A stretch of 64,000 nt of DNA, from the NCBI RefSeq assembly GCF_008973755.1, contig NZ_WBOM01000002.1, positions 372,001-436,000 on the forward strand, given 5' to 3'. Shown here piece after piece: positions 1-8,444 of the stretch (position 1 is the first letter of the stretch; each line of letters opens with the position of its first letter). The position numbers were made by a program, and so were the translations under genes. The DNA comes from Nitrincola alkalilacustris (GTDB lineage Bacteria; Pseudomonadota; Gammaproteobacteria; Pseudomonadales; Balneatricaceae). The notes under the pieces are model-generated. The model was not told the origin of the DNA. It made no database searches and saw nothing but the letters and a program-made list of their open reading frames with translations.

Positions 1-1566
1 CTCTCCATTGAGCTGTTGGGTGCCTTTGCGCTGCTGGGTGTGTTTCCGCTGCTGGCACGGCGTATCGTCGATCGGGTCAAGGCGCATCGGGTGTATCAGG
101 GCTGGAGCAAGCCTAAACGCTTTGATCGCAATCTGATCGTGATCGGTGCGGGCAGTGGTGGTCTGGTCAGTGCCTATATCGCGGCGGCGGTCAAGGCGAA
201 GGTAACGCTGGTTGAGCAGCACAAGATGGGTGGCGACTGCCTGAATACCGGTTGCGTGCCATCCAAGGCGATTATCCGTTCCGCCAGACTGGCCCAGGAG
301 ATGCGCAATGCGGATCACTATGGGCTTGGCAAGGCACAACCTGAGATCGATTTTTCCAGGGTGATGCAACGGGTACATCAGGTGATCGATACCATCGAGC
401 CGCACGACTCGGTGGAGCGCTATACCAAGTTGGGTGTTGAGGTGCTGCAGGGCCGGGCCGAGGTGATCTCTCCCTGGGAGGTTAAAATAACCTCGGCAGA
501 CGGTACGGAGCAGGTGCTGTCGGCACGCTCCATCATCGTTGCGACGGGTGCTCGCCCTGCAGTACCAGATCTGCCGGGGCTGGATCAGGTGGAGTATCTG
601 ACCTCAGATAACCTCTGGCAACTGGAAAAACTGCCTGAGCGCCTGCTGGTACTAGGTGGTGGGCCGATCGGCTGTGAGCTGGCCCAGGCTTTTGCACGCC
701 TTGGTAGCCGGGTGACACAGGTACAGCGCAATGCGCGCCTGATGCCACGTGAGGATGAAGAGGCCAGTGCGCTGGTGATGCAGCGTTTTCGTGCTGAAGG
801 GATAGAGTTGTATCTGAACACCAAAGCCCTGCGCTTTGAAACAAGAGGTGATGAGCAGGTGCTGATTGCCGCCTCGCCTGAGGGGGAGTTGGTGCTGCCA
901 TTTGACCGTTTACTGCTGGCGCTTGGTCGAAGGGCCAACGTCAGCGGTTTCGGGCTGGAAGCGCTGGGTATTGAAGCCCGTGACAATGGCACGCTCGACA
1001 GTAACGGCTTTTTGCAGACCCGCTTTCCGAATATCTATGTTGTGGGTGATGTGACTGGGCCCTATCAGTTTACCCATGTGGCCGCTCATCAGGCCTGGTA
1101 TGCATCGGTGAATGCGCTGTTCAGCGGTTTCAAATCCTTCAAGGTGGATTACCGCGTTATTCCCTGGGCTACCTTCACTGATCCCGAAGTGGCGCATGTC
1201 GGCTTGAACGAGCAGGAAGCGCAGGCCAAAGGAATCCCTTATGAAGTAACCCGTTTCGGCATTGATGATCTGGATCGGGCGATTGCCGATGGAGAGGCCT
1301 ATGGTTTCGTCAAGGTGCTGACGGTACCTGGCAAGGATCGCATACTGGGGGTAACGCTGGTCGGGAACCACAGTGGTGATCTGATTGCCGAATATGTGCT
1401 GGCGATGAAGCATGGCATCGGGTTGAACAAGCTGCTGGGAACGATCCATATCTATCCGACCATGGCCGAGGCGAACAAGTATGCTGCCGGTGAATGGAAG
1501 CGCGCACATGTGCCGCACAGGGTTCTGGCCTGGGTGGAGCGGTTTCATTACTGGCGACTGGGTTAA
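1..1566 (+). CDS. FAD-dependent pyridine nucleotide-disulfide oxidoreductase with N-terminal membrane segment (5' partial)
   Basis: The reading frame is open to the left window edge, so the start lies outside. The first visible residues form a hydrophobic helix ending in an Arg-rich stretch, as at the end of a VTT/TVP38-type membrane domain. A soluble flavoprotein follows: FAD motif IGAGSGG, redox pair GGDCLNTGCVPSKA (two Cys, as in mercuric and dihydrolipoamide reductases), NAD motif LGGGPIGCELA, and a C-terminal catalytic His/Glu motif HIYPTMAE. Proteins of this shape (VTT domain fused to a mercuric-reductase-like domain) are known, but their substrate is generally not established. There is no C-terminal Cys pair as in MerA, so mercury reduction is not supported. 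The next gene begins 17 nt downstream, suggesting an operon. Confidence 0.85.
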   Translation, partial: LSIELLGAFALLGVFPLLARRIVDRVKAHRVYQGWSKPKRFDRNLIVIGAGSGGLVSAYIAAAVKAKVTLVEQHKMGGDCLNTGCVPSKAIIRSARLAQEMRNADHYGLGKAQPEIDFSRVMQRVHQVIDTIEPHDSVERYTKLGVEVLQGRAEVISPWEVKITSADGTEQVLSARSIIVATGARPAVPDLPGLDQVEYLTSDNLWQLEKLPERLLVLGGGPIGCELAQAFARLGSRVTQVQRNARLMPREDEEASALVMQRFRAEGIELYLNTKALRFETRGDEQVLIAASPEGELVLPFDRLLLALGRRANVSGFGLEALGIEARDNGTLDSNGFLQTRFPNIYVVGDVTGPYQFTHVAAHQAWYASVNALFSGFKSFKVDYRVIPWATFTDPEVAHVGLNEQEAQAKGIPYEVTRFGIDDLDRAIADGEAYGFVKVLTVPGKDRILGVTLVGNHSGDLIAEYVLAMKHGIGLNKLLGTIHIYPTMAEANKYAAGEWKRAHVPHRVLAWVERFHYWRLG

Positions 1567-1583
1567 GGGCAGGAAACAAGACA

Positions 1584-2411
1584 ATGATGGCTGAGTGGGT
1601 GATCAGGCTGGGTGTGTTTCTGGGTGTGTTTGCACTCTGTGCTGCCGTGGAGTGGTGGCGCCCGAAACGCACCTGGCACTATGCCAGAGCACGTCGTTGG
1701 GGGATCAACCTCGGGATTACGCTGCTGAACTCAGTGCTGGCGCGACTTACAGTCGGTGCAATTGCCGTAACCACGGCGCTCTGGGCGCAACAGCAGGGCT
1801 GGGGACTGTTCAATCTGCTGGCACTCCCGCAGCCGGTGGTCTGGGTGGTCGGGCTGCTGTTGCTGGATCTGGCGATCTGGCTGCAGCATCTGGCGACTCA
1901 TCATATTCCGGTGTTATGGCGTCTGCATCGCATGCATCATGCCGATCTTGAGCTGGATGTGACAACGGGCCTGCGCTTTCATCCGATCGAGATAGGCCTG
2001 TCCTTGCTGTACAAAGCGCTGATCGTACTGCTGTTCGGTATAGATCCCTGGGTGGTGATAGTGTTTGAAGTGATCCTGAACGCTTTTGCCCTCTTCTCTC
2101 ATGCCAATATCCGTCTGCCGGCAAGGCTGGATCGCACACTGCGCACCTTGGTGGTAACACCGGATATGCACCGTGCGCACCATTCGATCCATCCGGATGA
2201 AACCAACACCAACTTCGGCTTTTTTCTGTCGATCTGGGATCGGCTCTTCAACACCTACACAGCACAGCCACGCGATGGGCATCTGCAGATGACGCTGGGG
2301 CTGGCGGAGTTCAGGGATGAGCAGCGGCTGGGCTTTATCAATATGCTGGCGATCCCGCTGGCACCGCTGAAACCGACCGTGACGAGCGAAGAGGAGGTGC
2401 GACATGGCTGA
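1584..2411 (+). CDS. sterol desaturase / fatty acid hydroxylase family membrane protein
   Basis: A 275-residue membrane protein with several hydrophobic segments and the His-box pattern of the di-iron hydroxylase superfamily: HLATHH and RLHRMHH near the middle, then MHRAHH and HPDETNTNFG further on. The family oxidises lipid C-H bonds at a membrane-embedded di-iron centre; the substrate here is unknown. I chose ATG 1584 because AGGA lies just upstream; an ATG directly follows it. It overlaps the following glycosyltransferase by 8 nt, so the two are probably translationally coupled. Confidence 0.85.
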   Translation: MMAEWVIRLGVFLGVFALCAAVEWWRPKRTWHYARARRWGINLGITLLNSVLARLTVGAIAVTTALWAQQQGWGLFNLLALPQPVVWVVGLLLLDLAIWLQHLATHHIPVLWRLHRMHHADLELDVTTGLRFHPIEIGLSLLYKALIVLLFGIDPWVVIVFEVILNAFALFSHANIRLPARLDRTLRTLVVTPDMHRAHHSIHPDETNTNFGFFLSIWDRLFNTYTAQPRDGHLQMTLGLAEFRDEQRLGFINMLAIPLAPLKPTVTSEEEVRHG

Positions 2412-3168
2412 GCCGCGCATCTCCATCATCATTCCGGTGCTGAATGAAGCGGGGATGATTCAGGCGCAACTGGACAGCTTGCAGCCTCTGCGTGAGCATG
2501 CTGAGCTGATTCTGGTGGATGGTGGCAGTCGGGACGGCACACTGGAACAGGTCGGCGGGCGCGTGGATCACGTGTTGCGGAGCGAGCCAGGCCGGGCTAC
2601 CCAGATGAATCTGGGGGCCATGCATGCCAGTACGCCACGGTTGCTGTTTCTACATCTGGATACTCGGCTTGAGTGGAAAGCGCTGCAGGCGTTGCTGATC
2701 CGCTGGCCGGATTCATCATGTATCTGGGGTCGTTATGATGTGAACATCTTCGGCTCACATCCGATGCTCAGGGTGGTGGCTTGTATGATGAATCTGCGTT
2801 CACGCCTGACTGGTATCGCAACCGGTGATCAGGCGATCTTTGTCTGCCGTGAACTATTTGCGGAGGCGGGAGGATTTCCGGAGCAACCGCTGATGGAGGA
2901 TATCGAGATCAGTCGCCGACTGGGTGCGCGCCAGCGCCCTCTGTGCCTGCGCACGCGCGTCACCACTTCCGGGCGGCGCTGGCAGGAGAAAGGTGTCTGG
3001 CGCACCATCTGGTTGATGTGGTCGTTACGCTTTGCCTATTGGCGTGGTGTATCGGCCGAAGCCTTGGCTTTGCGCTATGGCTATCGTCCGGCAGTACAGC
3101 ATCCGTCCGGACAGGGTTCGAGGCATATGTCGGGGCGTGTGTCGGGGGATAGTTCAGAGCATGGGTAG
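2404..3168 (+). CDS. TIGR04283-type family 2 glycosyltransferase (arsenosugar-associated)
   Basis: A 254-residue GT-A fold glycosyltransferase. Visible motifs are IIIPVLNEAGMI at the N terminus, DGGSRDGT, the HLDTRL metal-binding region and MEDIEISRRLG. The short length and the neighbouring DUF2064 protein match the TIGR04283/TIGR04282 pair, which often travels with a radical-SAM/selenodomain protein (ArsS) and is now annotated as arsenosugar-associated. The ArsS gene is not in the window; it could lie to the left. The acceptor and sugar donor cannot be read from the sequence. It overlaps the desaturase gene by 8 nt. Confidence 0.8.
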   Translation: MAEPRISIIIPVLNEAGMIQAQLDSLQPLREHAELILVDGGSRDGTLEQVGGRVDHVLRSEPGRATQMNLGAMHASTPRLLFLHLDTRLEWKALQALLIRWPDSSCIWGRYDVNIFGSHPMLRVVACMMNLRSRLTGIATGDQAIFVCRELFAEAGGFPEQPLMEDIEISRRLGARQRPLCLRTRVTTSGRRWQEKGVWRTIWLMWSLRFAYWRGVSAEALALRYGYRPAVQHPSGQGSRHMSGRVSGDSSEHG

Positions 3169-3181
3169 AGGAGGGTTATAG

Positions 3182-3790
3182 ATGACCGCGCTGGCGATCT
3201 TTGCCAAGGCACCTGTGCCGGGTGAGTGCAAAACACGGCTGATGCCGATGATGAGTGCTGAAGCGGCGGCGAGTGTGCATCAGCAACTGGTGCTGCGCAC
3301 CTTGCAGACGGCGCTCGCCAGCCAGCTATCACCGGTTCAGCTCTGGTGTGCCGGTGACAGCGAACATCCGTTTCTATTTGAGATCAGCCGCCGTTTCGGT
3401 GTGCAGCGGTTTCAGCAGCAGGGGGCGGATCTGGGCGAGCGGATCATTCATATGTTTGGTGAGCATCAACAGCCGTTGCTGCTGATCGGCAGCGACTGCC
3501 CGGTATTGACCCCTGAGCTGCTGCAGCGCTGTGCCGCTGAGCTTGAAACTCAGGATGCAGTGTTTCTGCCGGCAGAGGATGGTGGCTATGCACTGGTCGG
3601 GCTGAACCGGCCTGAACCTGAGCTGTTTCGTGGCATCCAGTGGGGCACCGGGCAGGTGATGGCTCAGACCCGTGAGCGCTTGCAAAGGTTGCAGTTGCGC
3701 TGGTCAGAGCCTGAGCAGGTATGGGATGTGGACAGGCCGGAAGACTACCGACGTGCGCGACAGTTGCTGGCGGGGCTGATCGTTCAGTAA
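3182..3790 (+). CDS. TIGR04282 / DUF2064 glycosyltransferase-like protein
   Basis: A 202-residue protein of the DUF2064 family, a shortened GT-A/nucleotidyltransferase-like fold. N-terminal FAKAPVPGECKTRLMP is the family hallmark, followed by LIGSDCPVLTPELL and PAEDGGYALVGL. It is the usual genomic partner of the TIGR04283 glycosyltransferase, which ends 13 nt upstream, and both are linked to arsenosugar biosynthesis by family context. A GAGG-type ribosome site (gaggagggttatag) precedes ATG 3182. The reaction has not been inferred further. Confidence 0.82.
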   Translation: MTALAIFAKAPVPGECKTRLMPMMSAEAAASVHQQLVLRTLQTALASQLSPVQLWCAGDSEHPFLFEISRRFGVQRFQQQGADLGERIIHMFGEHQQPLLLIGSDCPVLTPELLQRCAAELETQDAVFLPAEDGGYALVGLNRPEPELFRGIQWGTGQVMAQTRERLQRLQLRWSEPEQVWDVDRPEDYRRARQLLAGLIVQ

Positions 3791-3879
3791 CCGGCCTGAA
3801 TCAGCTGCCTGTCAGTGTAAGGATCATGTTGCTGCTGCGACTAAGGCTGCAGATAGATATCAAACAGGGAAAATCCGAT

Positions 3880-5262
3880 ATGAATGCAGTTGATATGCCT
3901 TTACTCATCTCCGCGCTGGTGCTTGTTGCGGTTGGCAGCCTTGTGCTGGCACCACGTGTCAGAACTGCTGAGGGCTTTTTTCGTGGCAGCAGTGATGCGG
4001 GCGTGCAGCCAGGTGTCCTGACGCTGACCTTCTCCCAGGTGACCACCTGGATCTTTGCCCGCTCGCTGTTGAATGCCGGGATTCTGGGGTATTTTTTCGG
4101 CATAGCCGGTGCTCTGGCCTACACTGCCTATTACGGTTCATTCCTGACTGGCTGGCTGATTGTGGATCGTCTGCGATTCAGACATGGATCAGCCAATATG
4201 CAGAGCTTTCTGCAGGCGCGATTTGGTCGTCTGGGTAATGCCTGCTTCAATTTTCTGTTGGTGATGCGGCTGCTGACAGAGGTGTTTGCCAACCTTCTGG
4301 TGGTGGGTATCGTGTTCGGTATCGCCGGATCAACAGAGTACACCCTCGCGATTCTGGCTGTGGTCGCAGTCACGCTGATCTATTCGATGACGGGTGGCCT
4401 GCGGGCATCGCTGCGGACTGATCTCCTGCAGATGGGCATTTTGCTGGTACTGCTTGCTGCCCTGTTTGTGCTGATGCTCCAGCATAGCCTGTTCGACCTT
4501 CCGGCAGTAATGATGAGTAGTCCCGATATCACATCGCCAGGCTGGATACTGCTGGTGGTGGCGCTGCTGCAGGTACTGAGCTATCCGATGCATGATCCGG
4601 TGATGATGGATCGCGGCTTTCTGGCTGATCGGGACACTACGCGCAGAAGCTTCATGCATGCTTTCTGGATCTCATCCCTGTGTATTCTCGCGTTTGGGCT
4701 GCTGGGTGTATTTGCCGGATTGAACAAGCTTGAAGGCGAGGAGTTTCTGACTTCAATTGCCCGCCTGCTGGGTGAACCTGCGATGCTGATGCTGGCCGTG
4801 GCGCTGGTGATCTCAGCCGCCTCGACCATGGACTCAACCTTTTCCAGTGCCGCAAAGCTGGCTGTGGTGGATATGGGTATGGGAAAGGGCAAGGCTGGCA
4901 GCGGGCGGATTGCGATGCTGCTGTTTGCGATTGGTGGGCTGGTGCTGGTGTTCTTTGGGTCTCAGGATCTGTTTTCGGCGGTGGCGGTCAGTGGTACGGC
5001 TTCGTTGTTTCTGACGCCGGTAATCATCTTCTCAATTCTGGCTGGACGCGAGGTCAGGTCATGGGCCTTTATGGTGACGTTCTTTGCGGCCATAGCGGGC
5101 TCGATCATCTACTTTCTGGAGAGCTCGGGCAGGGTCGGCTGGGTTGGTGCTCTGTCGGGTGTTGAACACAACTATGCCAAACTGCTGATCATCACGCTGG
5201 TGATTCTGCTGGTGGGGCTTGTCAGTTTTGTTCTGGCACTGGTACCACGAACCAAAGCATAA
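3880..5262 (+). CDS. sodium:solute symporter family (SSS) transporter
   Basis: A 460-residue, strongly hydrophobic protein with about 13 predicted membrane helices. It has SSS-like features: the N-terminal FSQVTTWIFARSLLNAG region, MTGGLRASLRTDLLQM after TM5, and the Na+-site-like ISAASTMDSTFSSAAK stretch (helix 8 equivalent). The family couples Na+ entry to uptake of organic acids, sugars or amino acids; the substrate is unclear. An upstream in-frame extension exists, but ATG 3880 fits the usual N terminus and follows AGGGA. It is followed by an imperfect inverted repeat and then the sigma factor gene. Confidence 0.82.
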   Translation: MNAVDMPLLISALVLVAVGSLVLAPRVRTAEGFFRGSSDAGVQPGVLTLTFSQVTTWIFARSLLNAGILGYFFGIAGALAYTAYYGSFLTGWLIVDRLRFRHGSANMQSFLQARFGRLGNACFNFLLVMRLLTEVFANLLVVGIVFGIAGSTEYTLAILAVVAVTLIYSMTGGLRASLRTDLLQMGILLVLLAALFVLMLQHSLFDLPAVMMSSPDITSPGWILLVVALLQVLSYPMHDPVMMDRGFLADRDTTRRSFMHAFWISSLCILAFGLLGVFAGLNKLEGEEFLTSIARLLGEPAMLMLAVALVISAASTMDSTFSSAAKLAVVDMGMGKGKAGSGRIAMLLFAIGGLVLVFFGSQDLFSAVAVSGTASLFLTPVIIFSILAGREVRSWAFMVTFFAAIAGSIIYFLESSGRVGWVGALSGVEHNYAKLLIITLVILLVGLVSFVLALVPRTKA

Positions 5263-5267
5263 AAACC

Positions 5268-5319
5268 GGGTCTCAACTACGCAAAATTGAATATATGGCG
5301 TAAAGTTGGTTGAGATCCC
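5268..5319. promoter_or_regulatory. imperfect inverted repeat between transporter and sigma factor genes
   Basis: Arms GGGTCTCAAC (5268-5277) and GTTGAGATCCC (5309-5319) are complementary with one bulged A, and CTACGC/GGCGTA add inner pairing. There is no T-run, so this may be a weak terminator for the symporter, an operator, or a structured leader of the sigma factor mRNA. Confidence 0.35.
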
Positions 5320-5348
5320 TTTATTACATGCAATGGGGTGTTGCAGCA

Positions 5349-5933
5349 GTGACAGACAGGCAGGATAGTGAGTCATATGAAAAGCGACTTGAGGCAGTAA
5401 GACCAAGGCTTCTGGCGTTTGCCAGACTGCAGTTGGGTGATCAGCATACGGCTGAGGATCTGGTGCAGGATGCCTTGCTGGCCGCTTATGAATCTCTGGA
5501 CAGGTTCCGAGGTCAGGCGAAATTTGAAACCTGGGTGTTCGGCATTCTGCGGCATAAGTTGCTGGATGAGATACGCAGTCGAAAGCGGCTGCAGCCGATC
5601 AGCCTGAATCAGGATGATTATCCTGATATCGAACACTTTTTTGCTGCCAATGAGATGTGGGAGCGAGCCGAAATTCCCCAGCCCTGGCATGAGCCTGAAC
5701 AGGCACTGGAAAAGGATCATTTCTGGCAGGTGTTCGATATCTGTGTATTTCATCTGCCAACCAACACGGCGCGGGTGTTTACCCTGCGTGAATTACTGGG
5801 CATGGATACGGATGAAATCTGTGACAGCCTGGGAATATCGGAGCAGAACTGCTGGGTGATACTGCACCGGGCCCGCTTGAAGTTACGAGCCTGTCTTGAA
5901 AAAAGCTGGTTCCTGAATGAGGAGGCTTCCTGA
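5349..5933 (+). CDS. ECF-like RNA polymerase sigma factor (TIGR02943-type)
   Basis: A sigma-70 family factor of about 194 residues. Region 2 is clear (AEDLVQDALLAAYESL, FETWVFGILRHKLLDEIRSR), and region 4 reads RVFTLRELLGMDTDEI followed by the helix-turn-helix SLGISEQNCWVILHRARLKL. The spacer between regions is longer than in standard ECFs, as in the TIGR02943 group. I prefer GTG 5349, which has GGGGTG 8 nt upstream and gives the family's usual N terminus; ATG 5328 and TTG 5310 are in-frame alternatives. Its stop overlaps the start of a small Cys/His protein by one base, the typical sigma/anti-sigma pair. It may control itself and nearby genes. Confidence 0.8.
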   Translation: MTDRQDSESYEKRLEAVRPRLLAFARLQLGDQHTAEDLVQDALLAAYESLDRFRGQAKFETWVFGILRHKLLDEIRSRKRLQPISLNQDDYPDIEHFFAANEMWERAEIPQPWHEPEQALEKDHFWQVFDICVFHLPTNTARVFTLRELLGMDTDEICDSLGISEQNCWVILHRARLKLRACLEKSWFLNEEAS

Positions 5934-6118
5934 TGATGTCCTGTCGGCATTCCACAGAACTGATGTCACAGAAAATTGACCGGCCACTGACATTGAAAGA
6001 GCGTCTTTGGTTAAAGGGGCATCTGCTGATGTGTTTTCGCTGTCGGCGCTGTGATCAACAGCTGGATTTTATTCATCAGGCCTGCCAGAAGCGCAAAGAA
6101 GGAGGGGATGCCAGTTAA
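5933..6118 (+). CDS. small zinc-finger anti-sigma factor-like protein
   Basis: A 61-residue protein with a HLLMCFRCRRC segment (His-x3-Cys-x2-Cys, as in zf-HC2/ZAS anti-sigma domains) and an upstream Cys-His pair (SCRHST). There is no membrane helix, so it would be a soluble zinc-binding anti-sigma factor. The start overlaps the sigma factor stop (TGATG), which indicates coupled translation and supports a regulatory pairing. A second ATG follows the first. Confidence 0.72.
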   Translation: MMSCRHSTELMSQKIDRPLTLKERLWLKGHLLMCFRCRRCDQQLDFIHQACQKRKEGGDAS

Positions 6119-6204
6119 ACTACTCTCAGAGCAGCTGTTTATGCGATATTATTAAATTATATTTTTTCTATGTAACTGCATGATTTATTTAATTTTGCTG
6201 GTTT

Positions 6205-6234
6205 GTGGACAGGTTATAAAAGGCGAATTAGACT
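6205..6234 (+). promoter_or_regulatory. conserved promoter-like element before Bug receptor 1
   Basis: GTGGAC (6205-6210), 18 nt, TAGACT (6229-6234), then GCATTGG and an AT-rich leader. The same layout with TTGGAC/TAAACT precedes the other four receptor genes. The spacing suits a sigma-70-type -35/-10 pair, but an ECF or repressor site is possible. Confidence 0.5.
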
Positions 6235-6270
6235 GCATTGGAGGGGCATGATAATTAAAAGAAATAGCCT

Positions 6271-7221
6271 ATGAAAATAAAAACGCTGTCTCATTTCACT
6301 GTACTTTTTACACTGTTCTTAAACGGTGTGACCCCACTTGCGGCTGACAATTTCCCGTCCAGGCCTCTGACGATGTTGATCGGGTTTAATCCGGGCGGCA
6401 GTACCGATGTGCAAGGGCAGGTGCTGGCTGAAGTCCTGTCCGAACAGCTCGGGCAACCGGTCAATATCATTCATCATCCCGGTGCCGGAGGTGGTGCGGC
6501 AGCAGCCATGCTGGCCAACAGCCCCGATCAGGGATATGTGTTCAAGTATGGGCTGTCCCTGCCATTTACCTTTGCTCCGCTCATCTCGCCTGCATCTTAT
6601 GAACTGAACAGTTTTCGCTACGTGGCAGGCATCACCCTGGCTCAGGCAGCCATAGTCACAGGACGGAATAAGCCTTTCAAAACCTGGCAGGAATTAATTG
6701 AACATGCGAAGGCGAATCCGGGTTTGATCTATGCAACCCAACATACTCATGATCGTTTCATCATTAATCATATTGCCAAACACGAAGGCCTGTCTCTGCG
6801 TATCATGCCGACTACGGGTGGGGCTGGCATGGCGCCTCTGATTGTCTCGGGGGATGCGGATTTCGCCTACAGTGGTGGAACACACAGCGCCTATACTGAT
6901 TCGGGTGAGATGCTGGTACTGGCCAGCCTGGCTGATGATCGGCTGGTTTATTACCCTGAGGCACCCACCTTACGCGAGCTGGGATATGATATCAGCATGC
7001 ATGCCATTCGAGTGATTGCTGTTCCTGCCAACACACCGGATGAGCATGTCAGGGTACTGGCGGAGGCTCTGGAAATAGCCACTCGTGATCCCCGGTTTAT
7101 TCAGGTGACTGAAGAACGGATCAGGATGCCGGTTGTGTTCATGAGCAGCGAAGAGTTGAACACCCTGTTTGCCAGTCAGGTTGAAGAGTATAAACAGTTG
7201 ATTTCCGATTCGGCTGAGTAA
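6271..7221 (+). CDS. Bug/TctC-type periplasmic binding protein, tandem copy 1
   Basis: A 316-residue secreted protein. A Lys-containing, hydrophobic signal peptide ends near PLAADNFPS. The Bug hallmarks follow: LTMLIGFNPGGSTDVQGQ (beta1 ligand loop), SEQLGQPVNIIHHPGAGGG, and the second ligand loop TTGGAGMAP. The family binds carboxylates or other small ligands by its two-lobed fold and normally feeds TctA/TctB permeases. None is present nearby; four more copies follow in tandem. The copies share most residues in the mature part while the signal peptides differ. The preceding 150 nt are AT-rich and carry the shared promoter-like element. Confidence 0.88.
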   Translation: MKIKTLSHFTVLFTLFLNGVTPLAADNFPSRPLTMLIGFNPGGSTDVQGQVLAEVLSEQLGQPVNIIHHPGAGGGAAAAMLANSPDQGYVFKYGLSLPFTFAPLISPASYELNSFRYVAGITLAQAAIVTGRNKPFKTWQELIEHAKANPGLIYATQHTHDRFIINHIAKHEGLSLRIMPTTGGAGMAPLIVSGDADFAYSGGTHSAYTDSGEMLVLASLADDRLVYYPEAPTLRELGYDISMHAIRVIAVPANTPDEHVRVLAEALEIATRDPRFIQVTEERIRMPVVFMSSEELNTLFASQVEEYKQLISDSAE

Positions 7222-7253
7222 TCTTCTTTGCATGTGTAGCTCTTGCCTCCCTG

Positions 7254-7283
7254 ATGGGCAGAGTTTCAGAATAGCTCTAAACT
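7254..7283 (+). promoter_or_regulatory. conserved promoter-like element before Bug receptor 2
   Basis: ATGGGC (7254-7259), 18 nt, TAAACT (7278-7283), then a conserved leader (about acGGGcA, TCAATC) running to the ATG. This is the weakest match of the five in its first half. Confidence 0.42.
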
Positions 7284-7324
7284 TCAGTGACGGGCACATC
7301 AATCTGCAATAAAGAAGTATATAT

Positions 7325-8272
7325 ATGAAAATTAAAACGTTTTTCAGGCTTGCCTTATATTTATCACTGCTGCTGGGAGTGGCAGCTATTGCAGATGACA
7401 AATTCCCATCACATCCGCTGACAATGCTTATCGGGTACAACCCAGGCGGCAGTACCGACGTGCAGGGGCGTGTTCTGGCCGAAGTGCTGGCAGAGCAACT
7501 GGGCCAACCGGTCAATATCATTCATAACCCGGGCGCCGGTGGTGGTGTGGCAGCTGCGATGCTGGCCAGTAATACAGATCAGGGCTATGTGTTTCAGTTT
7601 GGCTCGTCACTCCCGTTTACCATTGCACCGCTGGTAGCGCCTGCTTCCTACGAACTGGGTAGCTTTCGCTATGTGGCTGGGATGACCCTGGATCAGGTGG
7701 CGATAGTAACCGGAGCCGGCAAACCCTTCTCAACCTGGCAGGAGCTGATAGAGTACGGCAGGGATAATCCGAATCTGATCTATGTCACTCCGTTCACCCA
7801 GGATCGCTACATCATCAACCACATCGCAAGGCGTGAGGGACTTAATCTGCGTATCGTACCGATTACAGGTGGCGCTGAAATGGCACCGCTGATTGTATCG
7901 GGCGATGCGGACTTTGCCATCAGTGGGGGTACGCACAGTGCGTACACTGACACAGGGGAGATGCTCGTGCTGGCCAGCATGATCGACGAGCGGCTGGTCT
8001 CCTATCCGGAGGCACCTACCCTGCGTGAGCTGGGATATGATGCCAGTATGGGCTCCGTCCGCGTCATAGCAGTGCCTGCCGATACGCCGGATGAACGTGT
8101 CCGGGTGCTGTCTGACGCTCTGAAGGCAGTCACGCATGATCCCAGGTTTATTCAGGTGACGGAAGAGCGACTCAAAATGCCGGTTGTATTCATGAGCAGC
8201 GAAGAGCTGGATTCCCTGTTTTCCAGACAGGTTGAAGAGTATAAGCAGCTGATTGCCGACTCGGTTGAGTAA
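7325..8272 (+). CDS. Bug/TctC-type periplasmic binding protein, tandem copy 2
   Basis: A 315-residue paralogue of the gene before it, and the most diverged copy. The signal peptide ends near AIADDKFPS. It has GYNPGGSTDVQGR in place of GFNPGGSTDVQGQ, and the second ligand loop reads ITGGAEMAP, with Glu where copy 1 has Gly. The adjacent ligand-side segment is VTPFTQDRY rather than ATQHTHDRF. These changes sit where Bug receptors contact ligand, so a different ligand preference is plausible (inference). Start ATG 7325 agrees with the other copies' MK(I/L/S/N)K N terminus. Confidence 0.87.
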   Translation: MKIKTFFRLALYLSLLLGVAAIADDKFPSHPLTMLIGYNPGGSTDVQGRVLAEVLAEQLGQPVNIIHNPGAGGGVAAAMLASNTDQGYVFQFGSSLPFTIAPLVAPASYELGSFRYVAGMTLDQVAIVTGAGKPFSTWQELIEYGRDNPNLIYVTPFTQDRYIINHIARREGLNLRIVPITGGAEMAPLIVSGDADFAISGGTHSAYTDTGEMLVLASMIDERLVSYPEAPTLRELGYDASMGSVRVIAVPADTPDERVRVLSDALKAVTHDPRFIQVTEERLKMPVVFMSSEELDSLFSRQVEEYKQLIADSVE

Positions 8273-8372
8273 TGTCCATTGGTGCTTTTTAGGATATGCA
8301 GGCGCTGATATGTTTCATGTTCTGCAACTGAAATCAGCTTTGTAACACATGTATCAGTTAGACCTTTCCCTG

Positions 8373-8402
8373 TTGGACAGACTGCTTAAGGCTCCCTAAA
8401 CT
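8373..8402 (+). promoter_or_regulatory. conserved promoter-like element before Bug receptor 3
   Basis: TTGGAC (8373-8378), 18 nt, TAAACT (8397-8402), followed by the shared leader GCACTGAACGGGTATTTCAA. It has the same spacing as at the other copies. Confidence 0.5.
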
Positions 8403-8444
8403 GCACTGAACGGGTATTTCAATCAGCGAAACAGAAGTTTGCGT

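Noticed and set aside
1-1566. Mercuric reductase merA
   Set aside because: The Cys pair is present but the C-terminal Cys-Cys and merR/merT neighbours are not; a general disulfide oxidoreductase fits better.
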